This document shows positions 6,979 through 14,901 of a stretch of 64,000 bases of DNA, piece by piece. The notes under the pieces were generated by a model that saw only the letters and a program-made list of their open reading frames with translations, ran no database searches and was not told where the DNA came from. The position numbers were made by a program, and so were the translations under genes. Where the stretch lies: positions 1-64,000 of the forward strand of contig NZ_JACVOY010000001.1 of NCBI RefSeq assembly GCF_018882185.1, written 5' to 3'. Numbering within the stretch: position 1 is the stretch's first letter; each line of letters begins with the position of its first letter. Source of the stretch: Polynucleobacter sp. AP-Latsch-80-C2. Lineage in GTDB: Bacteria > Pseudomonadota > Gammaproteobacteria > Burkholderiales > Burkholderiaceae.

Positions 6979-8082
6979 ATGACTTTTAGTACTTCTCCCT
7001 CCCTATTAGAAGAATCCAATCTACGCGATTGGCTGGGGGAAGAGGCTGCAAAGCTCGGCTTTGATCAATTACGCATTACTGATACCTATTTAGGCTCTGC
7101 AAGTGAGCGCCTTAAGCAATGGCTTACTGATGGGCGTCATGGTGCTATGGAATATATGGAGCGTCATGCTGAGCTTCGTTCGGATCCGCAGTTATTAGTG
7201 CCAGGTACCGTCCGAGTGATCTGCGTATCCATGAGCTATCTTTTGCCTGAAGGTGATTTTGATCGGGAGTGGCAACGTTTAGAAGATCCAACGCAGGCGG
7301 TGGTATCACTCTACGCACGAGGGCGCGACTATCACAAGGTGTTACGTAATCGCTTACAAGAATTAAGCAATCTTGTTGAGAAAAAAATAGGCTCCTTTGG
7401 TTATCGCGTCTTTACAGATTCAGCTCCTTTAATGGAAGTAGAACTTGCACGTAAGGCCGGTTTAGGTTGGCGCGGCAAACACACACTCTTACTAAATCGC
7501 AATTATGGTTCGATGTTTTTCTTGGGTGAGATCTTAGTTGACATGCCATTGCCGCTAGATCAAGAGCAAGAAGACCACTGCGGCACCTGCAACGCGTGTA
7601 TGACGGTGTGTCCTACCCAAGCCATCACTGCACCATATCAACTCGATGCGCGTCGCTGCATCTCCTATCTCACGATTGAAAACCCTGGAGAAATTCCGGT
7701 GGAGTTTAGGCGGGCGATGGGTAATCGTATCTACGGATGTGATGACTGTCAGTTAACTTGTCCCTGGAATAAATTTGCTAAACGCACTGAGTTATCGGAT
7801 TTTGCGGAGCGTCATGGTTTAGGCCGCGCGAGCTTATTGCATTTATGGTCATGGACAGAGGCAGAGTTTGATAAACGTCATGAGGGAAGTGCTATTCGTC
7901 GCATTGGATATATGCGTTGGCGTCGCAACTTAGCGGTAGCCATGGGGAACGCGCTTGCTAGTCCAGACCTGGCGGATTCTGAAAAGGAATCCATTCGGAA
8001 TGCATTGAATGATGCCTTACCCTCCGCCGAGTCTTTGGTGGCTGAGCATATCGAGTGGGCACTAGCGAGTACGTCTGCTTAG
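6979..8082 (+). CDS. queG: epoxyqueuosine reductase QueG
   Basis: A cobalamin-dependent enzyme that reduces epoxyqueuosine to queuosine in tRNA, the last step of Q synthesis. Eight cluster cysteines form two 4Fe-4S sites: Cys201, 204, 207 and 211 (CGTCNACMTVCP), then Cys227 and Cys254, 257 and 261 (CDDCQLTCPWN). The conserved RVFTDSAPLMEVELA segment holds the active-site Asp147. The length of 367 is normal. The need for B12 agrees with the B12 uptake operon later in the window. It is divergent from tsaE. Confidence 0.94.
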   Translation: MTFSTSPSLLEESNLRDWLGEEAAKLGFDQLRITDTYLGSASERLKQWLTDGRHGAMEYMERHAELRSDPQLLVPGTVRVICVSMSYLLPEGDFDREWQRLEDPTQAVVSLYARGRDYHKVLRNRLQELSNLVEKKIGSFGYRVFTDSAPLMEVELARKAGLGWRGKHTLLLNRNYGSMFFLGEILVDMPLPLDQEQEDHCGTCNACMTVCPTQAITAPYQLDARRCISYLTIENPGEIPVEFRRAMGNRIYGCDDCQLTCPWNKFAKRTELSDFAERHGLGRASLLHLWSWTEAEFDKRHEGSAIRRIGYMRWRRNLAVAMGNALASPDLADSEKESIRNALNDALPSAESLVAEHIEWALASTSA

Positions 8083-8115
8083 GCAGGCTTTGGCCTATGC
8101 TTTTACAATCATTAC

Positions 8116-8901
8116 ATGTCATCCGCTGATCAACCCTATATCGACCCTAGCGAAATCGCGCTAGAGGGATCGGCGGCTGAACGCTTTAAAAACCGTCATG
8201 ATGCCTTTTGGTCAGGCATGCGAGATGCGGCGGGCGCTCCTTCTATGGTGCTCTTCGCTGGCATGGTGGGGTTTGGGGCCATGGGGCGAACCAATGGCGT
8301 CGATGGTTGGTTTACGACTCTCAGTAGTTTCCTGATGTTTGCCTTACCAGGACAGGTAGTCCTGATGGAGATGGTGATCACCGGCTCTTCGGTCTTGGCA
8401 ATCGCATTAGCCGTGACGCTGACATCGACTCGCTTTGTCACGATGACCGTGACACTCTTTCCCCAGCTTCATGAAAAAGATCGCAATCGCAATCTCTATG
8501 CCTCTGTACATTTGCTCGCGATGACGGCGTGGGCCGTTTCGATGAAAGAGTTTTCATCAATTGAGGCCAAGCATCGTTTAAGTTATTTCTTAGGCTTAGG
8601 TTTACTGTGCTGGCTGATCTCTGTGCCGGGCACGATCTTGGGATATTTTTTAGCAGGCCTAGTTCCAGCACCAGTCACGCTCGGCCTGGTTTTTATTAAT
8701 CCACTATTTTTCTTGCTGACCTTTACTGAGGTCAAGCCTTGGATTAATCGTATTGCGATTTGCTTGGGATGCCTTCTAGCGCCAATATTTACCATTCTGG
8801 ATCGTGACACTAGTCTATTAACCACTGGCGTTATTGCTGGAACCATTGCCTACTATATTGATCGCAAATGGATTCGGAAGCGGGCTGGATTAATCGGATG
8901 A
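8116..8901 (+). CDS. azlC: AzlC-family branched-chain amino acid exporter subunit
   Basis: A membrane protein of 261 residues with about six hydrophobic segments, the larger subunit of AzlCD-type exporters (LIV-E family, related to E. coli YgaZ). The family core is visible in FWSGMRDAAGAPSMVLFAGM near residue 31, then LPGQVVLMEMVITG and the conserved RFVTMTVTLFP. It is directly followed by azlD after 7 bases, the usual two-gene arrangement. Substrate specificity (branched-chain amino acids, Met or azaleucine in other bacteria) cannot be read from sequence. The upstream gene queG ends 33 bases earlier. Confidence 0.85.
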   Translation: MSSADQPYIDPSEIALEGSAAERFKNRHDAFWSGMRDAAGAPSMVLFAGMVGFGAMGRTNGVDGWFTTLSSFLMFALPGQVVLMEMVITGSSVLAIALAVTLTSTRFVTMTVTLFPQLHEKDRNRNLYASVHLLAMTAWAVSMKEFSSIEAKHRLSYFLGLGLLCWLISVPGTILGYFLAGLVPAPVTLGLVFINPLFFLLTFTEVKPWINRIAICLGCLLAPIFTILDRDTSLLTTGVIAGTIAYYIDRKWIRKRAGLIG

Positions 8902-8908
8902 TGCACGA

Positions 8909-9253
8909 ATGACAAATACCGCTCTTCAAGGCTGGGGTCTCTGGTTAGCACTTGCAGGCGCATGCCTTGGTACCTATGTCTGTCGCGCTATTGGTGTGAT
9001 GCTTTCTGGTCGCATTAATCAGGATAGCGAAATCTTCCGCTGGTTAGCTGCGATTACTTATGCCATGGTGGCAACCCTAACCGTTCGCCTCATCCTGTTT
9101 CCAGTAGGCATGATGGCATCAGTGCCACCTTGGATTCGCATTTTGATTTGCGTACTCAGTATTGGTGTGATGGTTTCTAAACCCACTAAGCGTTTGGTTC
9201 CAGCCTTGTTGACTGGAACCTTATTGATGGTGGGTTACGGCATCATCCGCTAA
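8909..9253 (+). CDS. azlD: AzlD-family small exporter subunit
   Basis: A protein of 114 residues with four hydrophobic segments, matching the AzlD/YgaH small partner of AzlC exporters. The conserved TYVCRAIGVMLSGRI near residue 22 and the C-terminal VPALLTGTLLMVGYG fit the family. The start ATG is 7 bases after the azlC stop, so translation is probably coupled. The gene ends 33 bases before the convergent ydiJ-like gene. Confidence 0.83.
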   Translation: MTNTALQGWGLWLALAGACLGTYVCRAIGVMLSGRINQDSEIFRWLAAITYAMVATLTVRLILFPVGMMASVPPWIRILICVLSIGVMVSKPTKRLVPALLTGTLLMVGYGIIR

Positions 9254-9286
9254 TCACAACCTACACACTTGTTTCGCTTTCTAGCT

Positions 9287-12200
9287 TTAAAGGTGTGCCG
9301 CTAATATTTTGGCGATGTGCACAGCCTCTCTTTGAGTGCCATCCGCAATTTGATGACGACAACTCGTTCCATCCGCTACTACCCAAGCATCAGGCGCTTT
9401 ACGAATCGCAGGCAATAGATTTGCTTCTGCCATTTTTTTTGAAACTTCAATATGTTCTGCCTCGTAGCCAAAGCTTCCGGCCATACCGCAGCACGATGAC
9501 TCGATGAGTTTGGGCTCTGCATTTGGAATGAGTTTAAGTAATTCCATGGCTGGCGTGACTGCGGCAAATGACTTTTGATGGCAGTGCCCATGAAACAGCA
9601 CCGGCTTGCTAGCTGCTTTGAGTTTCAGTTGTAGCTTTCCATCTTTCGCTTCTTTAGCTAAAAACTCTTCCAAGAGCTGGGCTTGCTTGCTGACACTGAT
9701 AGCACGCTCACCAAAGCCCATAACTAGCGCCTCGTCTTTGAGTGTAAACAGACATGAAGGTTCTAATCCAATGATCGGAATATTTTTATCGGCATAGGGC
9801 GCGAGATGATCAACGAGTTCGCCTAAAGTTTCTTTGGCTTTATCCACCATACCGGCAGCTAAGTAGGTTCTGCCGCAGCAAAATTCTTTAGAGCAGGTAT
9901 TTTTATTGGATTGATTCTGATCTTTGCTCTTGTGGGGAATATGTACTCGATATCCAGCTGCCTTCAGTACTTGCAGGGCCGCCTTGAGATTTTCATCTTC
10001 AAAGTAAGCGTTAAAGGTGTCAGCAAGTAGCACCACACCTTTTTTTGAGTCAGTACTCAATTGCTCTGGCGTAAATTGATGGGCATTAATGGATTTTTTC
10101 TCGCTCCAAAAGGTCTTGCTTTTCCAGACAGGCAAGCTTCTTTGTGCAGAGATTCCCATGATCCACTCTTGGAGCTTAGCAATGGGTGCGATGTGATTAC
10201 GTAAGTTCAGAATAGCTGGCAAAAATGGAACATTGCTAATGGTGGCTGCATACTTTGGCAGATAGGCTACCGCTAAATCTCGTAATGAATGCCCCGTCCG
10301 CTTTTTGTAGGCTGACAGAAACTCAATCTTCATCTTGGCCATATCCACACCGGTCGGACATTCGCGACGACAGGCTTTACAGCTCACACACAACTCCATT
10401 ACTTCCTTGATAGCATCACTGGCTAGTGGAGAAGTCCCTTCTTTCACATCCAATTGATTTGAAAGTGCGAGTCTTAAGGTATTGGCTCTACCGCGGGTGA
10501 GGTGTTTTTCATCTCGTGTCACGCGATAGCTTGGGCACATCACTTCTGCATCAAACTTACGACAGTGACCATTGTTATTGCACATCTCCACAGCTTTGGC
10601 CAAACCCATTGCTGGGTCACCACCAGTACCTGGAGCAGTCGTTTGTTCTGTTACTGGATCATTTTGGACATTCCAGGCTGACCAATCGAGCGCAGGTTGC
10701 AGTGGAATCACTTTATAGCTTGGTGGAAATCTAAAGTTACTGACATCATCCATCTTCGGTGGATTGATGATCTTGCCTGGATTAAATAATCCTTTGGGAT
10801 CAAATGCGTATTTGATTTCAGAAAGGGCTTCGGTAATCTTGGGACCAAATTGCCAAGAGATCCATTCACCACGGCATAGACCGTCACCATGCTCACCGCT
10901 ATAAGCACCTTTGTATTTGCGAACTAACTCTGAAGCTTCTTCCGCTACAGCACGCATCTTTTGGGCGCCATCTCTGCGCATATCCAAAATAGGGCGAACG
11001 TGGAGGGTGCCAACAGAAGCGTGGGCATACCAAGTGCCGCGTGAGCCGTATTTGGAGAAAACATCGGTCAAGGCTTGCGTGTATTCAGCAAGGCTTTCTA
11101 GTGGTACGGCACAGTCTTCAATAAAGCTCACAGGCTTGCCATCACCTTTAAGGCTCATCATGATATTGAGACCTGCTTTACGCACTTCCCATAAATTCTT
11201 TTGCAAGTTGGCGTCGGGCATTTTTACTACTGTGCCTGGTAAACCCAAGTCACCCATGAGTTCTTCAAGGGCTTTGAGTTTATCTAGAAGTGGGGCCTGT
11301 GATTCGCCGGAGAACTCCACCAATAAAATAGCTTCTGGTGTTTGCGCCTGCGGATTAATCAATGACGTTTCAATGGTTTTCTGAAAGCTCGGATTGCTAC
11401 GTGCCAAATCAATCATGGTGCGATCGACTAACTCGACAGCAGTAGGACCTAACTTCACAATATGCTGCGCGCTGTCCATTGCCTTATAGAAGCTGGCAAA
11501 GTTCACAATGCCCAGTACTTTATGTCCCGCTAGTGGGGATAGTTTGAGTTTGAGCGATTTAAAGTAAGCAAGCGTACCTTCGCTACCAACCAATAGGTGT
11601 GACAGATTGACGCTGCCATCTTGAGTGTAGGGCAGTTCACTTTGGGGATGGAAGATGTCTAAGTTATATCCCGCAACGCGTCTGAGTACTTTCGGAAAGC
11701 GCGTTTCTATCTCTGGTTGCAGCGTATTGGCTAAATCTTTGACAAAATCGCCTAGCTGCTTAGCAACGCCAGAACTATTAGCATAGTCTGCAAATTGACC
11801 AATCTGACCATTGGCTAACCAGGCATCAATACCCAGTACGTTATGCACCATATTGCCGTAAGCAATTGAGCGACTGCCGCAAGAGTTATTGCCGGCCATA
11901 CCGCCTATTGTTGCCTGACCACCGGTAGAGACATCTACTGGATACCAGAGTCCATGTTGTTTTAGTTGGGCATTGAGGTGATCCAGAACAATGCCGGGCT
12001 GAACTTCAACATAACCCTTATCGATATTGAGATCGAGAACATTTCTGAAATATTTGCTGTTATCAATAACGAGTGCAGTACCAGTCGTTTGACCGCATTG
12101 ACTTGTACCACCGCCTCTTGGTAATACAGGCACATTTAGCTCAGCTGCAATCTGAATCGCGGCAGCAATATCTTCTGCGGTCTTGGGAACCAATACCGCA

Positions 12201-12352
12201 ACGGGCATCGCCTGATAAATCGAGGCATCAGTTGCATATCGTCCACGACTCGCAATATCAGTCATTACTTCGCCAGAAGTCTCTTGCTGAAGACGCTTAG
12301 CCAATAGCGCTTGATCTACCATGACTTCTTTGATATCCATGGGCTTGTTCAT
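9287..12352 (-). CDS. YdiJ-like fused FAD-linked and 4Fe-4S 2-hydroxyacid dehydrogenase
   Basis: A 1021-residue fusion. Residues about 1-260 form an FAD_binding_4 domain (PVLPRGGGTSQCGQ, then GGMAGNNSCGSRSIAYGN). About 270-560 is the FAD-oxidase C-terminal domain with HASVGTLHVRP and SGEHGDGLCRGEW. Next is a ferredoxin region with CNNNGHCRKFDAEVMCP and CVSCKACRRECPTGVDMAK, then two CCG domains (EFCCGRTYLAAG and SSCCGMAGSFG). Domain order and length match E. coli YdiJ (D-2-hydroxyglutarate dehydrogenase) and GlcD/GlcF-type enzymes, so it oxidises a D-2-hydroxyacid and passes electrons to an acceptor. Its neighbours (a glyoxylate aminotransferase and a GlcG-like gene) suggest glycolate or a related acid. 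The start overlaps the gntR stop by 4 bases. Confidence 0.85.
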   Translation of the reverse strand: MNKPMDIKEVMVDQALLAKRLQQETSGEVMTDIASRGRYATDASIYQAMPVAVLVPKTAEDIAAAIQIAAELNVPVLPRGGGTSQCGQTTGTALVIDNSKYFRNVLDLNIDKGYVEVQPGIVLDHLNAQLKQHGLWYPVDVSTGGQATIGGMAGNNSCGSRSIAYGNMVHNVLGIDAWLANGQIGQFADYANSSGVAKQLGDFVKDLANTLQPEIETRFPKVLRRVAGYNLDIFHPQSELPYTQDGSVNLSHLLVGSEGTLAYFKSLKLKLSPLAGHKVLGIVNFASFYKAMDSAQHIVKLGPTAVELVDRTMIDLARSNPSFQKTIETSLINPQAQTPEAILLVEFSGESQAPLLDKLKALEELMGDLGLPGTVVKMPDANLQKNLWEVRKAGLNIMMSLKGDGKPVSFIEDCAVPLESLAEYTQALTDVFSKYGSRGTWYAHASVGTLHVRPILDMRRDGAQKMRAVAEEASELVRKYKGAYSGEHGDGLCRGEWISWQFGPKITEALSEIKYAFDPKGLFNPGKIINPPKMDDVSNFRFPPSYKVIPLQPALDWSAWNVQNDPVTEQTTAPGTGGDPAMGLAKAVEMCNNNGHCRKFDAEVMCPSYRVTRDEKHLTRGRANTLRLALSNQLDVKEGTSPLASDAIKEVMELCVSCKACRRECPTGVDMAKMKIEFLSAYKKRTGHSLRDLAVAYLPKYAATISNVPFLPAILNLRNHIAPIAKLQEWIMGISAQRSLPVWKSKTFWSEKKSINAHQFTPEQLSTDSKKGVVLLADTFNAYFEDENLKAALQVLKAAGYRVHIPHKSKDQNQSNKNTCSKEFCCGRTYLAAGMVDKAKETLGELVDHLAPYADKNIPIIGLEPSCLFTLKDEALVMGFGERAISVSKQAQLLEEFLAKEAKDGKLQLKLKAASKPVLFHGHCHQKSFAAVTPAMELLKLIPNAEPKLIESSCCGMAGSFGYEAEHIEVSKKMAEANLLPAIRKAPDAWVVADGTSCRHQIADGTQREAVHIAKILAAHL

Positions 12353-13035
12353 GATTTGGAGACCTGTGCGATTGCTTCTGATTTCAGTAGCTGTACTACG
12401 ACATTGCGTTTATTGGTAACATGAGAAATCATGACCTTACGCATCCGTGCACCATCTCTTGCTTTAAGCGCATCTAGCATTTCTTGATGTTCTTCAACTG
12501 CCTTCTCCCACTTCACGCCATCTTGATTAGAGCGAAAGCGTAATGCCTCAATGCGCGCATTCACCTGTGAGAAGAGTTTGGTCAGAATCGGATTATTGGC
12601 GGCCTGATTAATTAGATGATGAATCCCGAGATTTAGTTTGTAGTAGCTTGATAAATCGCGTCTTGCATAAGAAGCCATCATTTCATATTGGAGTGCTTCT
12701 AATTCAGAGAGGGCGCTATCACTAATATTTTGAGCTGCTAGTTCTCCAGAGTAACCTTCTAACTCGGCAATCACGTCAAAGGTGTGAATCACATCTTCTA
12801 GGCTAAGTTGAATTGCAATAGCACCACGATTGGCGATGAGTTCCACTAGACCGTCAGCCGCTAATCTGCGAATCGCTTCCCGAATGGGGGTGCGAGAAAC
12901 ATTGAGTCTTTCCGCCAATTCTCGTTCGTTGAGTTTGCTGCCGGGCGCGATCTTGCCTTCCACCAGTAAAGATCTCAGGGTTTGAAAAGTGGCCTCATGC
13001 AAATTCTGCGAACCTGCCTGTTCTATTACCGTCAT
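12349..13035 (-). CDS. GntR-family regulator, FadR/FCD subgroup
   Basis: A 228-residue regulator. The N-terminal winged HTH (about 12-80) contains KLNERELAERLNVSRTPIRE and GLVELIANRGA. The C-terminal all-helical FCD domain has the metal/ligand Asp and His positions (FDVIAELEGYSGELAA, LGIHHLINQAANN, EEHQEMLDALKARD). Such proteins bind TNGTATACNA-like palindromes and respond to small carboxylic acids. A TTTGTATACAAA palindrome lies 14 bases upstream of this start and a second site lies nearer the divergent aminotransferase gene. It is co-transcribed with the dehydrogenase gene (4-base overlap), so the likely ligand is that enzyme's substrate or product. Confidence 0.88.
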   Translation of the reverse strand: MTVIEQAGSQNLHEATFQTLRSLLVEGKIAPGSKLNERELAERLNVSRTPIREAIRRLAADGLVELIANRGAIAIQLSLEDVIHTFDVIAELEGYSGELAAQNISDSALSELEALQYEMMASYARRDLSSYYKLNLGIHHLINQAANNPILTKLFSQVNARIEALRFRSNQDGVKWEKAVEEHQEMLDALKARDGARMRKVMISHVTNKRNVVVQLLKSEAIAQVSKS

Positions 13036-13048
13036 GCTTATGCCTTAA

Positions 13049-13060
13049 TTTGTATACAAA
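13049..13060. promoter_or_regulatory. GntR/FadR-type operator 1
   Basis: TTTGTATACAAA is a perfect 12-bp palindrome 14 bases upstream of gntR. It matches the GTATAC core of FadR/FCD regulators. Autorepression is inferred. Confidence 0.6.
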
Positions 13061-13131
13061 ATAATGATAAGCCATCACAAATGATAAATAAACCCTTATT
13101 TAGGCTTTATTTGAGTCTTATAGAATATATT

Positions 13132-13145
13132 TTTTGCATACAAAA
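13132..13145. promoter_or_regulatory. GntR/FadR-type operator 2
   Basis: TTTTGCATACAAAA is a near-palindrome (one central mismatch pair) in the divergent promoter region, 67 bases upstream of the aminotransferase start. Its half-site is shared with operator 1. Confidence 0.5.
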
Positions 13146-13211
13146 TGGAAAAATGGCAAAAATTACCTTACACTACTGGCACTATTAACTAAAACCTCAG
13201 TGAGACAAAAC

Positions 13212-14396
13212 ATGCTGAAACTCGATAACCACCCATCAGGGCGTCACTTTTTACATATCCCTGGACCTAGTCCGGTGCCATCACGCGTCTTGCGCTCTAT
13301 CAGCTATCAAACGATTGATCATCGTGGGCCAGAGTTTGGTCAGTTTGGCCTCCAGGTTTTATATGGGATCAAAAAGATATTTAAGACTGAGCAGCCAGTG
13401 ATGATTTATTCCGCATCCGGCACGGGCGCCTGGGAGGCTGCTTTAGTGAATGTCCTCAATCCTGGCGACAAAGTATTGTTTTATGAAACAGGACAGTTTG
13501 CAAACTTATGGCGTGCACTCGCCAAAAGACTTGGCTTGGATGTTGAAGTTGTTGGTAAAGCAGGTCACGACACTTGGCGTTGGGGTGTAGATGCCTCTGT
13601 CATTGAAGAGCGTTTGCGTAAAGATACGCAACACGAAATCAAAGCCGTTTGCGTCGTGCATAACGAAACCTCTACTGGCATGACTTCGAATATCTTGGCT
13701 GTGCGTAAAGCGATTGATGCTGCAAAACATCCAGCGCTGATGCTCGTAGATAGCGTATCTGGCTTGGGCTCAGCGGATTATGAGCACGATAAGTGGGGCG
13801 CTGATATAACGATTTCTGGATCACAAAAAGGCTTGATGTTGCCACCAGGAATTGGCTTTAATGCAATCTCTCCAAAAGCGATTGAAGCAAGCAAGCACAA
13901 TAAATTTCCGAAATCCTACTGGGCTTGGGATGAAATTTTGGAAATGAATAAGAATGGCTATTGGCCAACGACTCCAAGTACCAACCTCATGTATGGTTTA
14001 CATGAAGCGATGGACATGATGATGAATGAAGGTCTGGATAATATTTTTGCGCGTCATCAACGTTTGGCTGAAGCATGTCGTCGTGCAGTAGCAGCTTGGG
14101 GTCTAGAAAACCAATGCCAAGATGCTAATGCGTATTCACCAGTGTTGACTGCCGCTGTCGTTCCAGAAGGTTTGGATGCCGATGTATTGCGTAAGCATGC
14201 ATTGGAGAAATTTAACCTCTCATTGGGCACAGGACTTGGCAAACTCAAAGGCAAGATTTTCCGTATCGGCCATTTGGGCGATTGCAACGAATTGAGTCTG
14301 ATGGCCGCTCTGAGCGGGGTGGAGATGAGCCTAGGTTCTATGGGCTACAAACCCAAGGAAAGCGGCGTTGTGGCTGCTCAGGAGTACTTAAAATAA
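13212..14396 (+). CDS. serine/alanine-glyoxylate aminotransferase (class V, PLP)
   Basis: A class-V PLP aminotransferase that converts glyoxylate to glycine using serine or alanine as amino donor. Landmarks are the N-terminal LHIPGPSPVPSRVLRSISYQ, then SASGTGAWEAAL (phosphate-binding). HNETSTGMTSN and VDSVSGLGSADYEHDKWGAD follow, and SGSQKGLMLPPG holds the Schiff-base lysine. The start at ATG 13212 gives 394 residues and matches the family N-terminus; an upstream ATG at 13134 would add 26 residues reaching into operator 2 and is rejected. It is divergent from gntR. Serine as donor (as in methylotroph SgaA) is plausible but not proved by sequence. Confidence 0.88.
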   Translation: MLKLDNHPSGRHFLHIPGPSPVPSRVLRSISYQTIDHRGPEFGQFGLQVLYGIKKIFKTEQPVMIYSASGTGAWEAALVNVLNPGDKVLFYETGQFANLWRALAKRLGLDVEVVGKAGHDTWRWGVDASVIEERLRKDTQHEIKAVCVVHNETSTGMTSNILAVRKAIDAAKHPALMLVDSVSGLGSADYEHDKWGADITISGSQKGLMLPPGIGFNAISPKAIEASKHNKFPKSYWAWDEILEMNKNGYWPTTPSTNLMYGLHEAMDMMMNEGLDNIFARHQRLAEACRRAVAAWGLENQCQDANAYSPVLTAAVVPEGLDADVLRKHALEKFNLSLGTGLGKLKGKIFRIGHLGDCNELSLMAALSGVEMSLGSMGYKPKESGVVAAQEYLK

Positions 14397-14417
14397 GGCG
14401 CTGGCCAGGCTAGCGCC
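14397..14417 (+). terminator. hairpin after the aminotransferase gene
   Basis: GGCGCT-N9-AGCGCC begins directly after the stop codon. No T run follows, so it may be a weak terminator or an mRNA-stabilising stem. Confidence 0.4.
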
Positions 14418-14428
14418 CCTATACCCCT

Positions 14429-14434
14429 TATAAT
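14429..14434 (+). promoter_or_regulatory. possible -10 element for the glcG-like gene
   Basis: TATAAT lies in a TTATAATTC context, 54 bases before the glcG-like start. No clear -35 is visible upstream. Confidence 0.3.
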
Positions 14435-14487
14435 TCATGCACTTATATTGCATTCACTGAACTACATTCGAGATAGAAAGATTACCC

Positions 14488-14895
14488 ATGTTAGCTACTA
14501 AACCTTATTTGACACAAGCAGATGCACAAAAGATTTTGGATGCGGCAAACAAGCACGCAGCAGAAAACAATTGGGCAGTCACGATTGCTGTTTGTGATGA
14601 AGGCGGTCACATGTTAGGTTTGATTCGTCGCGATGGTTGTGCTCCATTGTCTGCTTACATTGCTCAAGAAAAGGCGCGTACTGCTGCAATGGGTAAACGT
14701 GAAACTCGCGTTTACGAAGAAATTATTAATGGCGGTCGTCACGCTTTCTTATCTGCCCCGCACGTATCAGGCATGTTAGAGGGTGGCGTCAATATCGAGG
14801 TAAATGGTTTTACCATCGGCGCAGTCGGCGTTTCCGGCGTTAAATCGGCTGAGGATGCTGCCACTGCTAAGGCCGGCATTGCAGCCATTCTGTAA
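14488..14895 (+). CDS. GlcG/HbpS-family protein
   Basis: A 135-residue protein of the GlcG/HbpS (DUF336) fold, found with glycolate oxidase genes in enterobacteria and as a haem-binding protein in Streptomyces. Family features are the N-terminal LTQADAQKILDAANKHAAEN, then VTIAVCDEGGHMLGLIRRDG. ISAYIAQ-like LSAYIAQEKARTAA follows, and the Gly-rich C-terminus TIGAVGVSGVKSAEDA. There is no signal peptide, so it is cytoplasmic. Its position behind the glyoxylate aminotransferase supports a link to glycolate metabolism. The biochemical role is not settled. An AGAAAG ribosome-binding site precedes the start. Confidence 0.82.
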   Translation: MLATKPYLTQADAQKILDAANKHAAENNWAVTIAVCDEGGHMLGLIRRDGCAPLSAYIAQEKARTAAMGKRETRVYEEIINGGRHAFLSAPHVSGMLEGGVNIEVNGFTIGAVGVSGVKSAEDAATAKAGIAAIL

Positions 14896-14901
14896 GTTAC
14901 C

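Noticed and set aside
10911..11384. 157-residue plus-strand frame
   Set aside because: Lies opposite the YdiJ-like gene, with composition of a shadow frame.
13134..13211. 26-codon N-terminal extension of the glyoxylate aminotransferase
   Set aside because: It runs through a GntR-type operator and is not in the family N-terminus; ATG at 13212 fits better.
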